DNA of 64,000 nucleotides from Rhizobium aethiopicum. GTDB lineage: Bacteria; Pseudomonadota; Alphaproteobacteria; Rhizobiales; Rhizobiaceae. Position 1 is the stretch's first letter. The number at the start of each line of letters is the position of its first letter. The position numbers and the translations under genes are program-made. Positions 19,667 to 28,489 of the stretch are shown here, one piece after another. The notes beneath the pieces were generated by a model. It was not told the origin of the DNA. It did no database searches and worked only from the letters and a program-made list of their open reading frames with translations. Location: the NCBI RefSeq assembly GCF_900094625.1, contig NZ_FMAJ01000003.1, positions 434,001 to 498,000 on the forward strand, read 5' to 3'.

Positions 19667-20614
19667 ATGTCAGCCATCGTTCTCGACGTCCTTCCCATCT
19701 TCATCCTGATCCTCATCGGCTGGGTGATCGTCCGCAGCGGGCTGATGGCCTCGAATGTCGGCGAAGCGCTCAGCGAATTCGTCTTCAAGATCGCCGTGCC
19801 GCTTCTGCTCTTCCGCACCATTGCCGAGGCGGATTTCCACGGCGCGTCGCCTTTCCGGCTTTGGATCGTCTATTTCTCCGGCGTCGCCATCACCTGGGCC
19901 GCCGGCCATATCGCTGCCACGCGGTTGTTCGGCCGCGACGAACGGATCGGCGTGCTGGCCGGCGTGTCCTCCGCCTTCGCCAACAATGTGTTCATCGGGC
20001 TGCCGCTGGTCGAGCGCACCATAGGCGGTGAAGGGCTGGTGGCGCTGTCGATCCTGCTTGCCGTGCATCTGCCTGTGATGATGGTCGCCGGCACGGTGCT
20101 TATGGAGCATGCGGAGCGCAAGATCGCCGGCAAAAGTGACCGGAGCATTATTTTCGTGCTTCGCCAGATCACCATCAATCTCATCCGCAATCCGCTGGTG
20201 ATCGGCCTTGCGGCCGGCATGGCCATGCACCTCTCCGGACTTACCATGACGGCGACGCTGGCGACGGTCGTCAATCAGATCGCCGGCATTGCCGGCCCGG
20301 CGGCACTGATTTCGCTCGGCATGGCATTGGAAAAATACGGTGTATCCGGCAATCTCGGCATCGCCAGCGTCACGTCGGCGTGCAAGCTGCTGCTGCTGCC
20401 GGGCTGCGTTTGGGCAGCAAGCCATCTCCTCGGCCTCAGCCCCGAATGGACGGCGGCGATCGTGCTGACCTCCTCCGTGCCGACAGGCGTCAACGCCTGG
20501 CTGATCGCCAATCGCTTCGGCGTCGGCCACAGCCTCGCCGCCTCGACGATCTCGGTGACGACGGCGCTCGGAGCCGTCACCGTCTCGCTCTGGGCCTATT
20601 TCCTCGGCGCCTGA
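19667..20614 (+). CDS. AEC-family permease (auxin efflux carrier superfamily)
   Basis: A 315-residue inner-membrane protein with about ten predicted hydrophobic spans, beginning with LDVLPIFILILIGWVIVRSG. Features of the family include the FVFKIAVPLLLFRTI stretch, a SSAFANNVFIGLPL motif with the crossover Asn-Asn, and a C-terminal TSSVPTGVNAWLIANRFG segment. Bacterial members export or exchange organic acids such as malonate or malate; the substrate here is unknown. It is a single gene, convergent with cycM across a shared bidirectional terminator. Confidence 0.88.
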   Translation: MSAIVLDVLPIFILILIGWVIVRSGLMASNVGEALSEFVFKIAVPLLLFRTIAEADFHGASPFRLWIVYFSGVAITWAAGHIAATRLFGRDERIGVLAGVSSAFANNVFIGLPLVERTIGGEGLVALSILLAVHLPVMMVAGTVLMEHAERKIAGKSDRSIIFVLRQITINLIRNPLVIGLAAGMAMHLSGLTMTATLATVVNQIAGIAGPAALISLGMALEKYGVSGNLGIASVTSACKLLLLPGCVWAASHLLGLSPEWTAAIVLTSSVPTGVNAWLIANRFGVGHSLAASTISVTTALGAVTVSLWAYFLGA

Positions 20615-20633
20615 ACCGTTCCTCGACAACAAA

Positions 20634-20656
20634 AAGCCCGGCTTGCGGCCGGGCTT
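20634..20656. terminator. Bidirectional terminator between the permease and cycM
   Basis: Perfect 9-bp stem AAGCCCGGC / GCCGGGCTT with a 5-nt loop. It is preceded by AAAAA, which reads as a T-run on the minus strand. It lies between two convergent genes and can serve both. Confidence 0.75.
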
Positions 20657-20682
20657 CTATGTCATGCCTATGCTACCGCGCT

Positions 20683-21246
20683 TTACTGCGTCGCGGTGTT
20701 CGGATCCGGCAACGGCACCGGCGAATCGGCGAGCGTATGCAGGTAGAGGATGACGTTGGCACGGTCCTGATCCTTCGCCAAGCCGGCAAAGCCCATGGCG
20801 GTGCCGGGAATGTCCTTCTTCGGCGCCAGAAGGAACTTGTTCAGAAATTCGAAGGTCCACTTTTCGCTGCCGCCCCTGGAGAAATCCTTCATGGCGGAGG
20901 AATAGGCAAAGCCTTCATGCGAGCCGATCGGGCGATCTACGACACCAAAGAGATTAGGGCCGACCTTGTTCGGCCCCCCTTTGGTGGCGTCATGACAGGC
21001 CTGACACTTCTTGAAGACCGTTTCGCCAGCCTTGGCATCTGCAGAAGCGAGCAATTGCGCGATCGGAACGGCAGCGGCCGGTGCAGCTTCACCGCCGGCG
21101 GCGGGCGCTTCTTCGGCAACGATCGCGAAACCTTCCTTCTCCGGCGCTTCGGAATGGAAGATCCCCTCGGACGCGATCGAGACGGACATCAGAACGAAAA
21201 TCGTTCCGAGCAGCGCCCCCACGGCCGTATTGACGTATGAATTCAT
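20683..21246 (-). CDS. cycM: Membrane-anchored cytochrome c (CycM type)
   Basis: A 187-residue class I cytochrome c tethered by an uncleaved N-terminal membrane span (about residues 8-28, [19 protein letters not shown]). An Ala/Pro-rich linker leads to the haem domain, with CQACH near residue 92 and the axial Met in PGTAMGFAG near 155. In rhizobia and Bradyrhizobium CycM shuttles electrons from the bc1 complex to the aa3 oxidase. The ATG at 21246 puts the anchor at the N-terminus and has GGGGAG upstream. It is divergent from kdsB. Confidence 0.92.
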   Translation of the reverse strand: MNSYVNTAVGALLGTIFVLMSVSIASEGIFHSEAPEKEGFAIVAEEAPAAGGEAAPAAAVPIAQLLASADAKAGETVFKKCQACHDATKGGPNKVGPNLFGVVDRPIGSHEGFAYSSAMKDFSRGGSEKWTFEFLNKFLLAPKKDIPGTAMGFAGLAKDQDRANVILYLHTLADSPVPLPDPNTATQ

Positions 21247-21399
21247 CTGCAATGCTCCCCTTGCAGCCGGCAGACCAGAACCGGACCATCTTGAAATCGC
21301 GCGGAACCTATGTCTTTTGACTGATCGTTGCAATGGTCTAAATGGTCTTATGCGTGAGACTTTTTGACACTTTTCAGCCCGGAATAGAAGGCCCGAACA

Positions 21400-22155
21400 A
21401 TGCGTGATTCAAATTTAGACGACGTGCTCGTGCTGATCCCGGCGCGCATGGCCTCCACCCGGCTTCCGGGCAAGCCGCTCGCCGATATTTGCGGACTGCC
21501 GATGATCGTGCAGGTCGCAATGCGCGCTCGCGAAGCGGAAATCGGCCGCGTCGTCGTCGCCGTCGACGACCAACAGGTGTTCGACACCGTGGCTGCCGCC
21601 GGCTTCGAAGTCGTCATGACCAGCCGGGATCATCAGTCGGGCTCCGACCGTATCTTCGAAGCGCTGACCAGGGTCGATCCGGACGGCAAGGCGAAGTTCA
21701 TCGTCAACGTCCAGGGTGATTTGCCGACGATCGAGCCGGAAACGGTGCGTGCGGCTTTGCGCCCCCTCGAGGACGAAGCGGTCGACATCGGCACGCTGAC
21801 CATCGAAATCGACAATGAGGAGGACAAGACCGCGCCGCACATCGTCAAGGTGATCGGCTCGCCGATTTCCGACACCCGCCTGCGCGGCCTCTACTTTACC
21901 CGCGCCACGGCGCCTTACGGCAAAGGGCCGCTCTACCATCATATCGGCCTCTATGCCTATCGTCGCGCAGCGCTCGAACGGTTCGTCTCGCTCGGCCCGT
22001 CGACGCTCGAAAAGCGCGAATCTCTGGAGCAGCTGCGGGCGCTAGAGGCCGGCATGCGCATCGATGCGGAGATCGTTGACACGGTTCCGCTCGGTGTCGA
22101 TACTCCCGCCGACCTCGAAAAGGCGCGGCGCATTCTTTCCGCGAAGGCCAACTGA
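21400..22155 (+). CDS. kdsB: 3-deoxy-manno-octulosonate cytidylyltransferase (CMP-KDO synthetase)
   Basis: A 251-residue cytosolic nucleotidyltransferase that activates KDO with CTP for attachment to lipid A, an essential step of LPS inner-core synthesis. The nucleotide-binding start is [15 protein letters not shown] (about residues 12-26). The [22 protein letters not shown] and [12 protein letters not shown] segments match the family active site. Length is standard. It is followed 12 nt later by pheA, so the two are probably cotranscribed even though their pathways differ. Confidence 0.97.
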   Translation: MRDSNLDDVLVLIPARMASTRLPGKPLADICGLPMIVQVAMRAREAEIGRVVVAVDDQQVFDTVAAAGFEVVMTSRDHQSGSDRIFEALTRVDPDGKAKFIVNVQGDLPTIEPETVRAALRPLEDEAVDIGTLTIEIDNEEDKTAPHIVKVIGSPISDTRLRGLYFTRATAPYGKGPLYHHIGLYAYRRAALERFVSLGPSTLEKRESLEQLRALEAGMRIDAEIVDTVPLGVDTPADLEKARRILSAKAN

Positions 22156-22167
22156 CGGATTTTCCTC

Positions 22168-23022
22168 ATGAACATCAAGACCAACAGGATCGCCTTCCAG
22201 GGCGAATTCGGCGCCAATTCCGACATGGCCTGCCGCGACATGTTTCCCACCATGGAACCGCTGCCCTGCCAGACCTTCGAGGATGCCTTCACGGCAGTCG
22301 ACAATGGCGACGCCGATATCGCGATGATCCCGATCGAGAACACGATTGCCGGACGCGTCGCCGATATCCATCATCTGCTGCCGGAATCGCGGCTGCATAT
22401 CATCGGCGAATATTTCATGCCGATCCGCTTCCAGCTGATGGTGCTGCCCGGGGTCACCCAGGACGAGATCCGCACGGTGCACAGCCATATCCACGCGCTC
22501 GGCCAGTGCCGCAAGATCGTGCGCGCTCACGGCTGGAAGCCCGTTATCGCCGGCGATACGGCGGGGGCGGCAAAACTCGTCAAGGAAACCGGTGATCGCT
22601 CGATGGCGGCACTCGCGCCGCGCCTTGCCGCCGATCTCTACGGGCTCGAGATCGTCGCCGAGAACGTCGAGGATACGGAAAACAACGTTACCCGTTTCGT
22701 CGTCCTGTCCCGCGATGAGGAATGGGCGCAACGCAATTCGGCGGAAGAAAAGGTCGTCACCACCTTCGTCTTCAATGTCCGCAACATTCCGGCCGCGCTC
22801 TACAAGGCGCTCGGCGGCTTTGCCACCAACAACATCAACATGACGAAGCTCGAAAGCTATCAGCTCGGCGGAAAATTCGTGGCGACGCAGTTCTACGCCG
22901 ATATCGAGGGACATCCGAACGACCCGAACGTTCGCCGGGCATTGGAGGAACTGCGGTTCTTCTCCGAAAAGGTGCGCATTCTCGGCGTCTACAAGGGGCA
23001 TGCTATGCGAGGCCTGCTTTAA
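22168..23022 (+). CDS. pheA: Prephenate dehydratase (with ACT regulatory domain)
   Basis: A 284-residue enzyme converting prephenate to phenylpyruvate for phenylalanine synthesis. The catalytic domain occupies about residues 1-185, with IAMIPIENTIAGRVADIHHL and the NNVTRFVVLSR (TRF) motif. The ACT domain (about 200-275) contains TTFVFNVRNIPAALYKALGG and the KLESYQLGG effector loop, implying feedback inhibition by phenylalanine. There is no chorismate mutase domain, so it is the monofunctional form. It lies directly behind kdsB. Confidence 0.96.
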   Translation: MNIKTNRIAFQGEFGANSDMACRDMFPTMEPLPCQTFEDAFTAVDNGDADIAMIPIENTIAGRVADIHHLLPESRLHIIGEYFMPIRFQLMVLPGVTQDEIRTVHSHIHALGQCRKIVRAHGWKPVIAGDTAGAAKLVKETGDRSMAALAPRLAADLYGLEIVAENVEDTENNVTRFVVLSRDEEWAQRNSAEEKVVTTFVFNVRNIPAALYKALGGFATNNINMTKLESYQLGGKFVATQFYADIEGHPNDPNVRRALEELRFFSEKVRILGVYKGHAMRGLL

Positions 23023-23041
23023 CAGACCTCGCGGCATGGTG

Positions 23042-23410
23042 TTATTTATCCGGCTCGCAGACGCGCAGCCGATGCCCGTCCGGATCGAGCACGACGAAGG
23101 TCGGGCCGAAATCGAGCTCGGTCAATTCCTGAGCGATCGGCAGGCCGCGCTGACGCCAGTCCTCGTACTGCTTGGCGACGGCATTTTCCCCCGCCACCAT
23201 GAAGGCCACCTCGCCTCGGTTGCCGATGGCGGAAGGCTGCGGCTCGACCTTGCTGCGCCGCCAGAGACCGAGGGTGAAGCCGCCGTCGAGCGGAAAGGCC
23301 ACGAAATTCGGCGCCTCCACGGCCGGTTCGCGGTTCAGAAGGTTCCGGTAGAAGCTGGCGCTTTCGCCCGGGTCCTTGACTTAGAGGATAATCAGATTGG
23401 GGCTGGTCAT
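23042..23410 (-). pseudogene. VOC (glyoxalase/dioxygenase fold) gene with an in-frame stop at codon 10
   Basis: Read from the ATG at 23410, the frame gives MTSPNLIIL, then TAA (23381-23383), then VKDPGESASFYRNLL and a complete VOC domain to the stop at 23042. Tyr (TAC/TAT) is the residue normally found at the stop position, so one substitution explains it. The remaining 112 residues are intact, with EAPNFVAFPLDGGFTLGLW and FVVLDPDGHRLRV typical of the superfamily. GTG at 23320 could restart translation but would lose the first beta strand. Either a recent nonsense mutation or a base-call error is possible. It is convergent with pheA. Confidence 0.8.
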
Positions 23411-23544
23411 TTCGGTTCTCCCGTTTGCTGGTGGATGCTGCGGACGAGAGGTCAGCTGCTGACAATTGATGTCAGCAGGATGCAGCGGGCGTAGCAATTG
23501 CTACGCCCCGTTCTCGTCAGATGAAATATTGCTGGTGAGACGGA

Positions 23545-23805
23545 TTAGAGCGGGAAACGGTCCCCGCGGCGCGGATTGCGTCCATCCATGAAGCCGAGGT
23601 CGCGCTTGCGGCAATCCGGTGCCGCCTCGATATCGAGGCTGGTGTGGTTTGCACTGCGTACCCGAAAGATGTTCATGACCCGGCGCAGAAGGCCGGAGTG
23701 CCCGGACTGCCGGACATCGGCGAAAGTTTCAGCCGAAATGACATCGGCAAAGGTGTCAACTGCAAAACGGTCACCGGCTTGCTGGAAGACTGGAGACGTT
23801 GCCAT
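23545..23805 (-). CDS. Small basic protein of unknown function
   Basis: An 86-residue protein with a strong GGAGT Shine-Dalgarno 9 nt before its ATG, supporting real translation. The N-terminal third is rich in Phe-Ala-Asp (FADVISAETFADV). The middle is basic (LLRRVMNIFRVR) and the tail is RDLGFMDGRNPRRGDRF with a Cys-Arg-Lys-Arg segment before it. The arrangement loosely recalls short DUF1127-type rhizobial proteins, but I cannot assign a family. It is flanked by the broken VOC gene and palindromic repeat B. Confidence 0.6.
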   Translation of the reverse strand: MATSPVFQQAGDRFAVDTFADVISAETFADVRQSGHSGLLRRVMNIFRVRSANHTSLDIEAAPDCRKRDLGFMDGRNPRRGDRFPL

Positions 23806-23854
23806 GATCGGTACTCCTTCCCTGGCGCATCGGCTCGATGCGCATAACCTGGAT

Positions 23855-23898
23855 GCTACAGTGTCCTTTGCACGTCCAAAAACGCGCGGCGCTGTAGC
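23855..23898. repeat. Dispersed palindromic intergenic element, copy B
   Basis: 44-bp palindrome with ends GCTACAG / CTGTAGC and core GTCC..GCACGTCC / GCGCGGCGC. It is the same module as the second half of copies A and C. It lies between two minus-strand genes and could form a hairpin in the WYL operon 3' region. Confidence 0.7.
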
Positions 23899-23949
23899 GG
23901 ATTGAGTCTGATCATAACGCCGGCTACTGACAGTTTATGGCAGCAGCAT

Positions 23950-24645
23950 TCACCTCTCGATCGGCACGTCCTGCGTCTCGCGCCACTCCTTGAGGAGAAC
24001 GGTGCGGCGGCGCGGATAGCGCACCTCATGCAGGGCCATGTCGATAATGCGGTCGGTGCGGAAATGGCGAAAATCCTGGCGCAGCTCGCACCAGGCCATC
24101 AGCACGCGCACATGCTCGAAATAACCGAGTGCGAAAGGCCAGACGCGGCGCCGTGAAATGCGGCCCTGCTCGTCGCCGTAATGCAGTTCGAGAATACGCT
24201 CCAGGCGGATGGCCTTGCGGATGGCCGAGACATCGGCACTGTCCTCATCCCGGCGTTTCGGGCCGACGAAGAGGGCTGCCGAATCGATCATTTCGCGCAT
24301 ATCGGCCGGCAGCACGGCGGCGATCTTAGCGAGCGCATCGGCGCCGGCGCCGGCGAGGCGCGGCTCGGCGGCGCGGGCCACCCAGCGCGAGCCGAGCACC
24401 AGTGCCTCCAGCTCTTCTTCGGAAAACATCATCGGCGGCAGCATGAAGCCGGGCTTCAGCACATAGCCGATGCCGGCTTCGCCTTCGATCATTGCACCCT
24501 GGGCCTGCAGGCTGGCAATGTCGCGATAAAGCGTGCGCAGGCTGACGCCGGTCTCCTCGGCAAGCACCGTGCCGGTCACCGGCCTGCGATAACGCCGAAG
24601 CGTCTGGAGCAGCGTCAACAGCCGTTCCGAACGGGCGACCGGCAT
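23950..24645 (-). CDS. YafY-type HTH/WYL-domain transcriptional regulator
   Basis: A 231-residue regulator. The N-terminal winged helix (about 1-60) reads RLLTLLQTLRRYRRPVTGTV then EETGVSLRTLYRDIASLQAQG, the DeoR/HTH_11 pattern with the recognition helix TLYRDI. The C-terminal half (about 135-225) is a WYL domain, which binds nucleic acid or nucleotide ligands in characterised members; here RRRVWPFALGYFEHVRVLMAWC contains the core. It starts 4 nt after the nudC stop, so it is the last gene of an HIT-nudC-WYL operon. The target is unknown. Confidence 0.85.
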   Translation of the reverse strand: MPVARSERLLTLLQTLRRYRRPVTGTVLAEETGVSLRTLYRDIASLQAQGAMIEGEAGIGYVLKPGFMLPPMMFSEEELEALVLGSRWVARAAEPRLAGAGADALAKIAAVLPADMREMIDSAALFVGPKRRDEDSADVSAIRKAIRLERILELHYGDEQGRISRRRVWPFALGYFEHVRVLMAWCELRQDFRHFRTDRIIDMALHEVRYPRRRTVLLKEWRETQDVPIER

Positions 24646-24649
24646 GGCA

Positions 24650-25609
24650 CTAGCGCTTCCACTCCACCCAGTCGCGCATCAGGCGGTGGGCGATCGCTCC
24701 TTTCGGAGGCGAGGCTTTGCCATTGGCGCCCGGGCGTTCCAGCATCTCCAGCGTTTCCTCCCGGGTAAACCAGCGGCAATCCTCCAATTCGGTCTCGTCG
24801 CGCTTGATTTCCGTGGACTTCGCCTCGCCATAACAGCCGATCATCAGCGAGTGCGGCATCGGCCAGGGCTGCGACGCATGATAGCGGATGCGGCCGGTGC
24901 GGATGCCGGATTCCTCCAGCGTTTCGCGGCGGACGGCGTTCTCGATCGTCTCGCCGGGCTCGACGAAGCCGGCCAGACAGGAATACATGCCGGGGGCAAA
25001 ATGCGGGCTGCGTCCGAGCAGGCAGAGATCGCGCGTTTCGTCGACCGTCAGCATGATGACGACGGGATCGGTGCGGGGAAAGATCATGTGCTCGCAGGCG
25101 GTGCAGACACGCTTGTAGCCGCCGATATGGATCTCCATCGCCGCACCGCAGCGGCCGCAGAAGCGGTTGTCGCCGTTCCAGCGGATAAGGCTTGCAGCCT
25201 GGGCGAATTCGCCGAGCAGCACCTCGTCGATCAGCATCTCGCGAAACAGGGTGCGGCCGTCGGCCGGCTTATATTGGCTGGCAAGGTCGTCGACACCGAC
25301 GCCGACGGGAACGGCAAGACGCGGCTCGCCGGATTTGCGGTAGCCTAACAGCACCGTCTCGTCCCAATTCGGCCGAAGCTCCTGCAGTTCGTAGCGGGCA
25401 AAGAGCGGATCGAGCACCTGGCCGTCATGCTTCAGCACCAGCTTGTCGTTCGCGAAGGCGAAGATATGCGTGCCCTCCCTCGCCAGCGCCTTTTCGACGG
25501 ATTGTTCGTCGCGATGTTCGGAATCGCGGTTGAGGTCGTTGGCTGCAAAGGCCGTAAGATTGCTGGGTTCCGGATGCGGCACATCCGAATCGAAAAGCGA
25601 ATGACTCAT
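24650..25609 (-). CDS. nudC: NAD(+)/NADH diphosphatase, Nudix family
   Basis: A 319-residue enzyme hydrolysing NADH to NMNH and AMP; E. coli NudC also removes NAD caps from RNA. The zinc ribbon CGRCGAAMEIHIGGYKRVC..C is at about residues 155-178. The Nudix box GFVEPGETIENAVRRETLEE continues with SGI at about 222-245, and the NudC-specific SQPWPMPHSLMIG follows. All ligands and catalytic Glu residues are present. Its ATG overlaps the HIT stop (ATGA), and the WYL gene follows after 4 nt, indicating a three-gene unit. Confidence 0.95.
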   Translation of the reverse strand: MSHSLFDSDVPHPEPSNLTAFAANDLNRDSEHRDEQSVEKALAREGTHIFAFANDKLVLKHDGQVLDPLFARYELQELRPNWDETVLLGYRKSGEPRLAVPVGVGVDDLASQYKPADGRTLFREMLIDEVLLGEFAQAASLIRWNGDNRFCGRCGAAMEIHIGGYKRVCTACEHMIFPRTDPVVIMLTVDETRDLCLLGRSPHFAPGMYSCLAGFVEPGETIENAVRRETLEESGIRTGRIRYHASQPWPMPHSLMIGCYGEAKSTEIKRDETELEDCRWFTREETLEMLERPGANGKASPPKGAIAHRLMRDWVEWKR

Positions 25610-26022
25610 GATGAAAGGGCTTCCCGCAGCTTTGCTGTCAATTCATCTCTCTTTGCGTCCTCGTAGGGCTCTGCCCGCCCGAAGCCCCAGACAGGACCCG
25701 GCCAGTTGGCATCGCCTTCGAAGCGGGCAATAACATGAACATGAAGCTGGCGGACGATATTGCCAAGAGCCCCGACATTGATTTTTGTCGCGCCGGTAAT
25801 CTCCTTCAGGGCCTTGGCGACCAGCTCCGTCTCGAATGCGAGCAGCACCTGGTCCAGCGGCGTCAGCTCGAAGATTTCGGTGATGCCAGCCCGACGCGGC
25901 ACGAGAATGAGCCAGGGCCAGCGGGCGTCCTTAGACAATCTGAGATCACAGAGACCGGTGACCATGATGCTGACGCTGTCGTTTTGCAGCCGGGGGTCGA
26001 GCACGAAACCGCTCAAAGGCAT
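25606..26022 (-). CDS. HIT-family (histidine triad) nucleotide-binding protein
   Basis: A 138-residue protein. The histidine triad is visible as QLHVHVIAR (His-x-His) following GALGNIVR. The third histidine position of HxHxHxx is occupied by Ile-Ala-Arg, a variant common in this subgroup of short alphaproteobacterial HIT proteins. It likely hydrolyses or binds nucleotide phosphoramidates or dinucleotides, which fits being next to nudC. The ATG at 26022 was preferred over TTG at 26040 because GAGGAG directly precedes it. First gene of the HIT-nudC-WYL unit. Confidence 0.87.
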   Translation of the reverse strand: MPLSGFVLDPRLQNDSVSIMVTGLCDLRLSKDARWPWLILVPRRAGITEIFELTPLDQVLLAFETELVAKALKEITGATKINVGALGNIVRQLHVHVIARFEGDANWPGPVWGFGRAEPYEDAKRDELTAKLREALSS

Positions 26023-26066
26023 TCTCCTCGTGTTTTCCAACGACTAGCAGTTTTTTATCATGTTGG

Positions 26067-26095
26067 CTTGCTTTTGATGACGATATTGCCGATAT
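26067..26095 (+). promoter_or_regulatory. Promoter of the SRP RNA gene
   Basis: CTTGCT (26067-26072), 17-nt spacer and CGATAT (26090-26095) match the rhizobial housekeeping promoter. The predicted start near 26102 coincides with the 5' end of the SRP RNA. Confidence 0.65.
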
Positions 26096-26103
26096 GTGCA
26101 TCC

Positions 26104-26199
26104 GGGAGGTTGGTGGTGGACGAGCCACTCGCCAACCGGGTCAGGTCCGGAAGGAAGCAGCCCTAACGAGCCCGGCACGGGTCATCGTGCCAGCCTCCC
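26104..26199 (+). ncRNA. ffs: Signal recognition particle RNA, small bacterial (4.5S) type
   Basis: The universally conserved SRP apical hairpin is present: GGTCAGGTCCGGAAGGAAGC, followed by AGCCCTAACGAG. The ends pair as GGGAGG (26104-26109) with CCTCCC (26194-26199), giving a single long hairpin of about 96 nt. With Ffh it targets inner-membrane proteins to SecYEG. It lies just upstream of dnaX, the usual place in alphaproteobacteria, behind its own promoter. Confidence 0.95.
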
Positions 26200-26247
26200 A
26201 CCTTCTCTCCACGAAATGCCCGACAATTCCGGGCGACAAGCAGGGCG

Positions 26248-28113
26248 ATGAGCGACACCGAGCGACAATCAAAAGATGCCGCCTCGACGGGCACCGGATA
26301 CCGGGTGCTGGCTCGCAAATACCGCCCCAAGGATTTCACGGACCTGATGGTCGGCCAGGAGCCGATGGTCCGTACTCTGACCAACGCCTTCGAGACCGGT
26401 CGCATCGCGCAGGCCTATATGCTGACCGGCGTGCGCGGCGTCGGCAAGACGACGACGGCGCGCATCCTGGCGCGGGCGCTGAATTACAAGACAGCCGATA
26501 TCGACAAGCCGACGATCGACCTCCGCATCCCCGGCGACCATTGCCAGGCGATCATGGAAGGCCGACATGTCGACGTGATCGAGATGGACGCCGCGTCGCA
26601 CACCGGTATCGACGATATAAGAGAGATTATCGAACAGGTGCGCTACCGGCCGGTTTCGGCGCGCTACAAGGTCTACATCATCGACGAAGTGCACATGCTG
26701 TCGACGCAGGCTTTCAACGGCCTGTTGAAGACGCTGGAAGAGCCGCCGGAGCATGTGAAGTTCATCTTCGCGACCACCGAAATCCGTAAGGTGCCGATCA
26801 CGGTGCTGTCGCGCTGCCAGCGCTTCGACCTGCGCCGCATCAGTGCATCCGATCTCGTCGGGCTGTTTTCGACGATTGCGGCCAAGGAAGGCATCGAGGC
26901 GGAAGCGGACGCACTGGCGATGATTGCGCGCGCCGCCGAAGGCTCTGCCCGCGACGGGCTCTCGCTGCTCGACCAGGCGATCGCCCATGGCGCAGGCGTG
27001 GTCCAGAGCGAAGCCGTGCGCGGCATGCTCGGCCTTGCCGACCGCGCCCGGATCGTCGATCTCTTCCAGCATGTCATCAAGGGCGACGTGGCCGCCGCCC
27101 TTGGCGAATTCCAGAGCCAATACGAGGCCGGTGCCAATCCGGTGGTCGTGCTCACCGATCTTGCCGATTTCACCCACCTGGTGACGCGGCTGAAATATGT
27201 GCCGGATGCGGCAAACGATCCCTCGCTCAGCGAAGTCGAACGCACCAAAGCGGCTGAATTCGCCAAGGGCGTCGCGGTGACGACGCTGTCGCGCATATGG
27301 CAGATGCTGCTCAAGGGCATTCCTGAAACCGAAGGCGCGTCGCGCACCGCGGGCGCTGCCGAAATGGTGCTGATCCGGCTCGCGCATGCGGCGCATCTGC
27401 CGGCGCCCGAGGATGCAGCGCGGCGGCTTGCCGAATTTTCCGGCGACAATGGCGGCCAGCGGCCCTCCTCGCCCTCCGGCAATGGTGGCGGCAACGGAAC
27501 GCGGGTTCCCTATCAGAGCAGCGTTGCGGCGCGCGCGACGGAGCCGACACCACGGCCGCAGCCGTCGGGGCCGACCGCGATGCTGCGGGCCGTGCCCAAT
27601 CCGGAGCCGCAGAATATCGGCCGCACCGAGATCAAACCCGCAGAGGCGCCGAAGCCGCTCGTCCGTATCAATTCGGTCAGTGATATCGTCGACCTCGCCA
27701 GCGAAAAGCGGGATGTCAAACTGAAGGCGCTGGTGCGCAACTTCGTGCGGCCGGTCCGCATCGAGCCCGGCCGGCTGGATGTGAACCTCACCGAAGGCGC
27801 TCCGAACACGCTGCTCAACGAGCTTGCGGTCAAGCTCAAGGAGTGGACTGGAATCCACTGGATCGTCAGCACCAGCCGCGAAGAAGGCGGGCCGACGATG
27901 GTGGAGGCGGAAGCCAAGGCGCAGGAACAGCGCGTCAGCGACGCCCGTCAGGATCCTGACGTGGCGGCGATCCTGGCGCATTTTCCGGGCGCGAAGATCA
28001 TCGACGTGCGCGTGCGGGCGCCGGAACCGGAAGAGGAAGGCGAGGCGAAACCGCCGGCTGCCGCCGAATCCGAGGAAGGCGACATCCTGCCCGGCGACGA
28101 CATAGAATTCTGA
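26248..28113 (+). CDS. dnaX: DNA polymerase III subunit tau (clamp-loader ATPase)
   Basis: A 621-residue clamp-loader subunit. The AAA+ module starts [19 protein letters not shown], with Walker [10 protein letters not shown] (about residues 61-69), the DEVHMLS Walker B and an [11 protein letters not shown] arginine finger. The C-terminal part (about 380-621) has a Pro/Gly/Ser linker and a tau-specific domain that contacts polymerase. The segment that normally holds the Cys4 zinc module (between ARALN and [10 protein letters not shown]) has only one Cys, so the zinc site is lost. No A-rich frameshift site for a gamma form was noticed. It is followed by ybaB and recR in the common order. Confidence 0.97.
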   Translation: MSDTERQSKDAASTGTGYRVLARKYRPKDFTDLMVGQEPMVRTLTNAFETGRIAQAYMLTGVRGVGKTTTARILARALNYKTADIDKPTIDLRIPGDHCQAIMEGRHVDVIEMDAASHTGIDDIREIIEQVRYRPVSARYKVYIIDEVHMLSTQAFNGLLKTLEEPPEHVKFIFATTEIRKVPITVLSRCQRFDLRRISASDLVGLFSTIAAKEGIEAEADALAMIARAAEGSARDGLSLLDQAIAHGAGVVQSEAVRGMLGLADRARIVDLFQHVIKGDVAAALGEFQSQYEAGANPVVVLTDLADFTHLVTRLKYVPDAANDPSLSEVERTKAAEFAKGVAVTTLSRIWQMLLKGIPETEGASRTAGAAEMVLIRLAHAAHLPAPEDAARRLAEFSGDNGGQRPSSPSGNGGGNGTRVPYQSSVAARATEPTPRPQPSGPTAMLRAVPNPEPQNIGRTEIKPAEAPKPLVRINSVSDIVDLASEKRDVKLKALVRNFVRPVRIEPGRLDVNLTEGAPNTLLNELAVKLKEWTGIHWIVSTSREEGGPTMVEAEAKAQEQRVSDARQDPDVAAILAHFPGAKIIDVRVRAPEPEEEGEAKPPAAAESEEGDILPGDDIEF

Positions 28114-28135
28114 CGTTTCAAGAAGGAGCGAGACG

Positions 28136-28459
28136 ATGCGCGACATCATGGGAATGATGGGCAAAGTCAAGGAAATGCAGGCCAAGATGGAGCAGATGCA
28201 GGCGGAGATCGCCGAGCTCACTGCCGAAGGCAAGGCCGGCGGCGGCCTCGTCACCGCCGTCATCTCGGGCAAGGGCGAGCTGAAGAGCCTGAAGATCGAC
28301 CCGTCGCTCTTCAAGGAAGACGATGTCGAGATCCTCGAGGACCTGATCGTTGCCGCCCACAAGGACGCCAAGGACAAGGCCGAAGCGCTCGCCGCCGAAA
28401 AGACCAAGGCGCTCACCGCCGGCCTGCCGATCCCGCCCGGCTTTAAGCTGCCATTTTGA
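28136..28459 (+). CDS. YbaB/EbfC nucleoid-associated protein
   Basis: A 107-residue protein of standard length. It begins [20 protein letters not shown], with the Met/Gln/Lys-rich first helix typical of the family, and ends [11 protein letters not shown]. YbaB/EbfC dimers are DNA-binding tweezers that cover the nucleoid. It follows dnaX by 22 nt with GAAGGAG ahead of the ATG and belongs to the dnaX-ybaB unit; recR, usually next, is separated here by a convergent MOSC gene. Confidence 0.95.
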   Translation: MRDIMGMMGKVKEMQAKMEQMQAEIAELTAEGKAGGGLVTAVISGKGELKSLKIDPSLFKEDDVEILEDLIVAAHKDAKDKAEALAAEKTKALTAGLPIPPGFKLPF

Positions 28460-28489
28460 TAGCAGGCAATCGATCTTAGGACACCACTC

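Noticed and set aside
26269..28416. Long open frame on the minus strand across dnaX
   Set aside because: It is antisense to a certain gene. High GC with codon position bias commonly opens such frames; the translation has no domain and is Arg/His/Gly-rich. The same applies to the long antisense frames over infB (37157-39247), pnp (42335-44428), dnaK (9443-11140) and the GGDEF/EAL gene (1550-3031).
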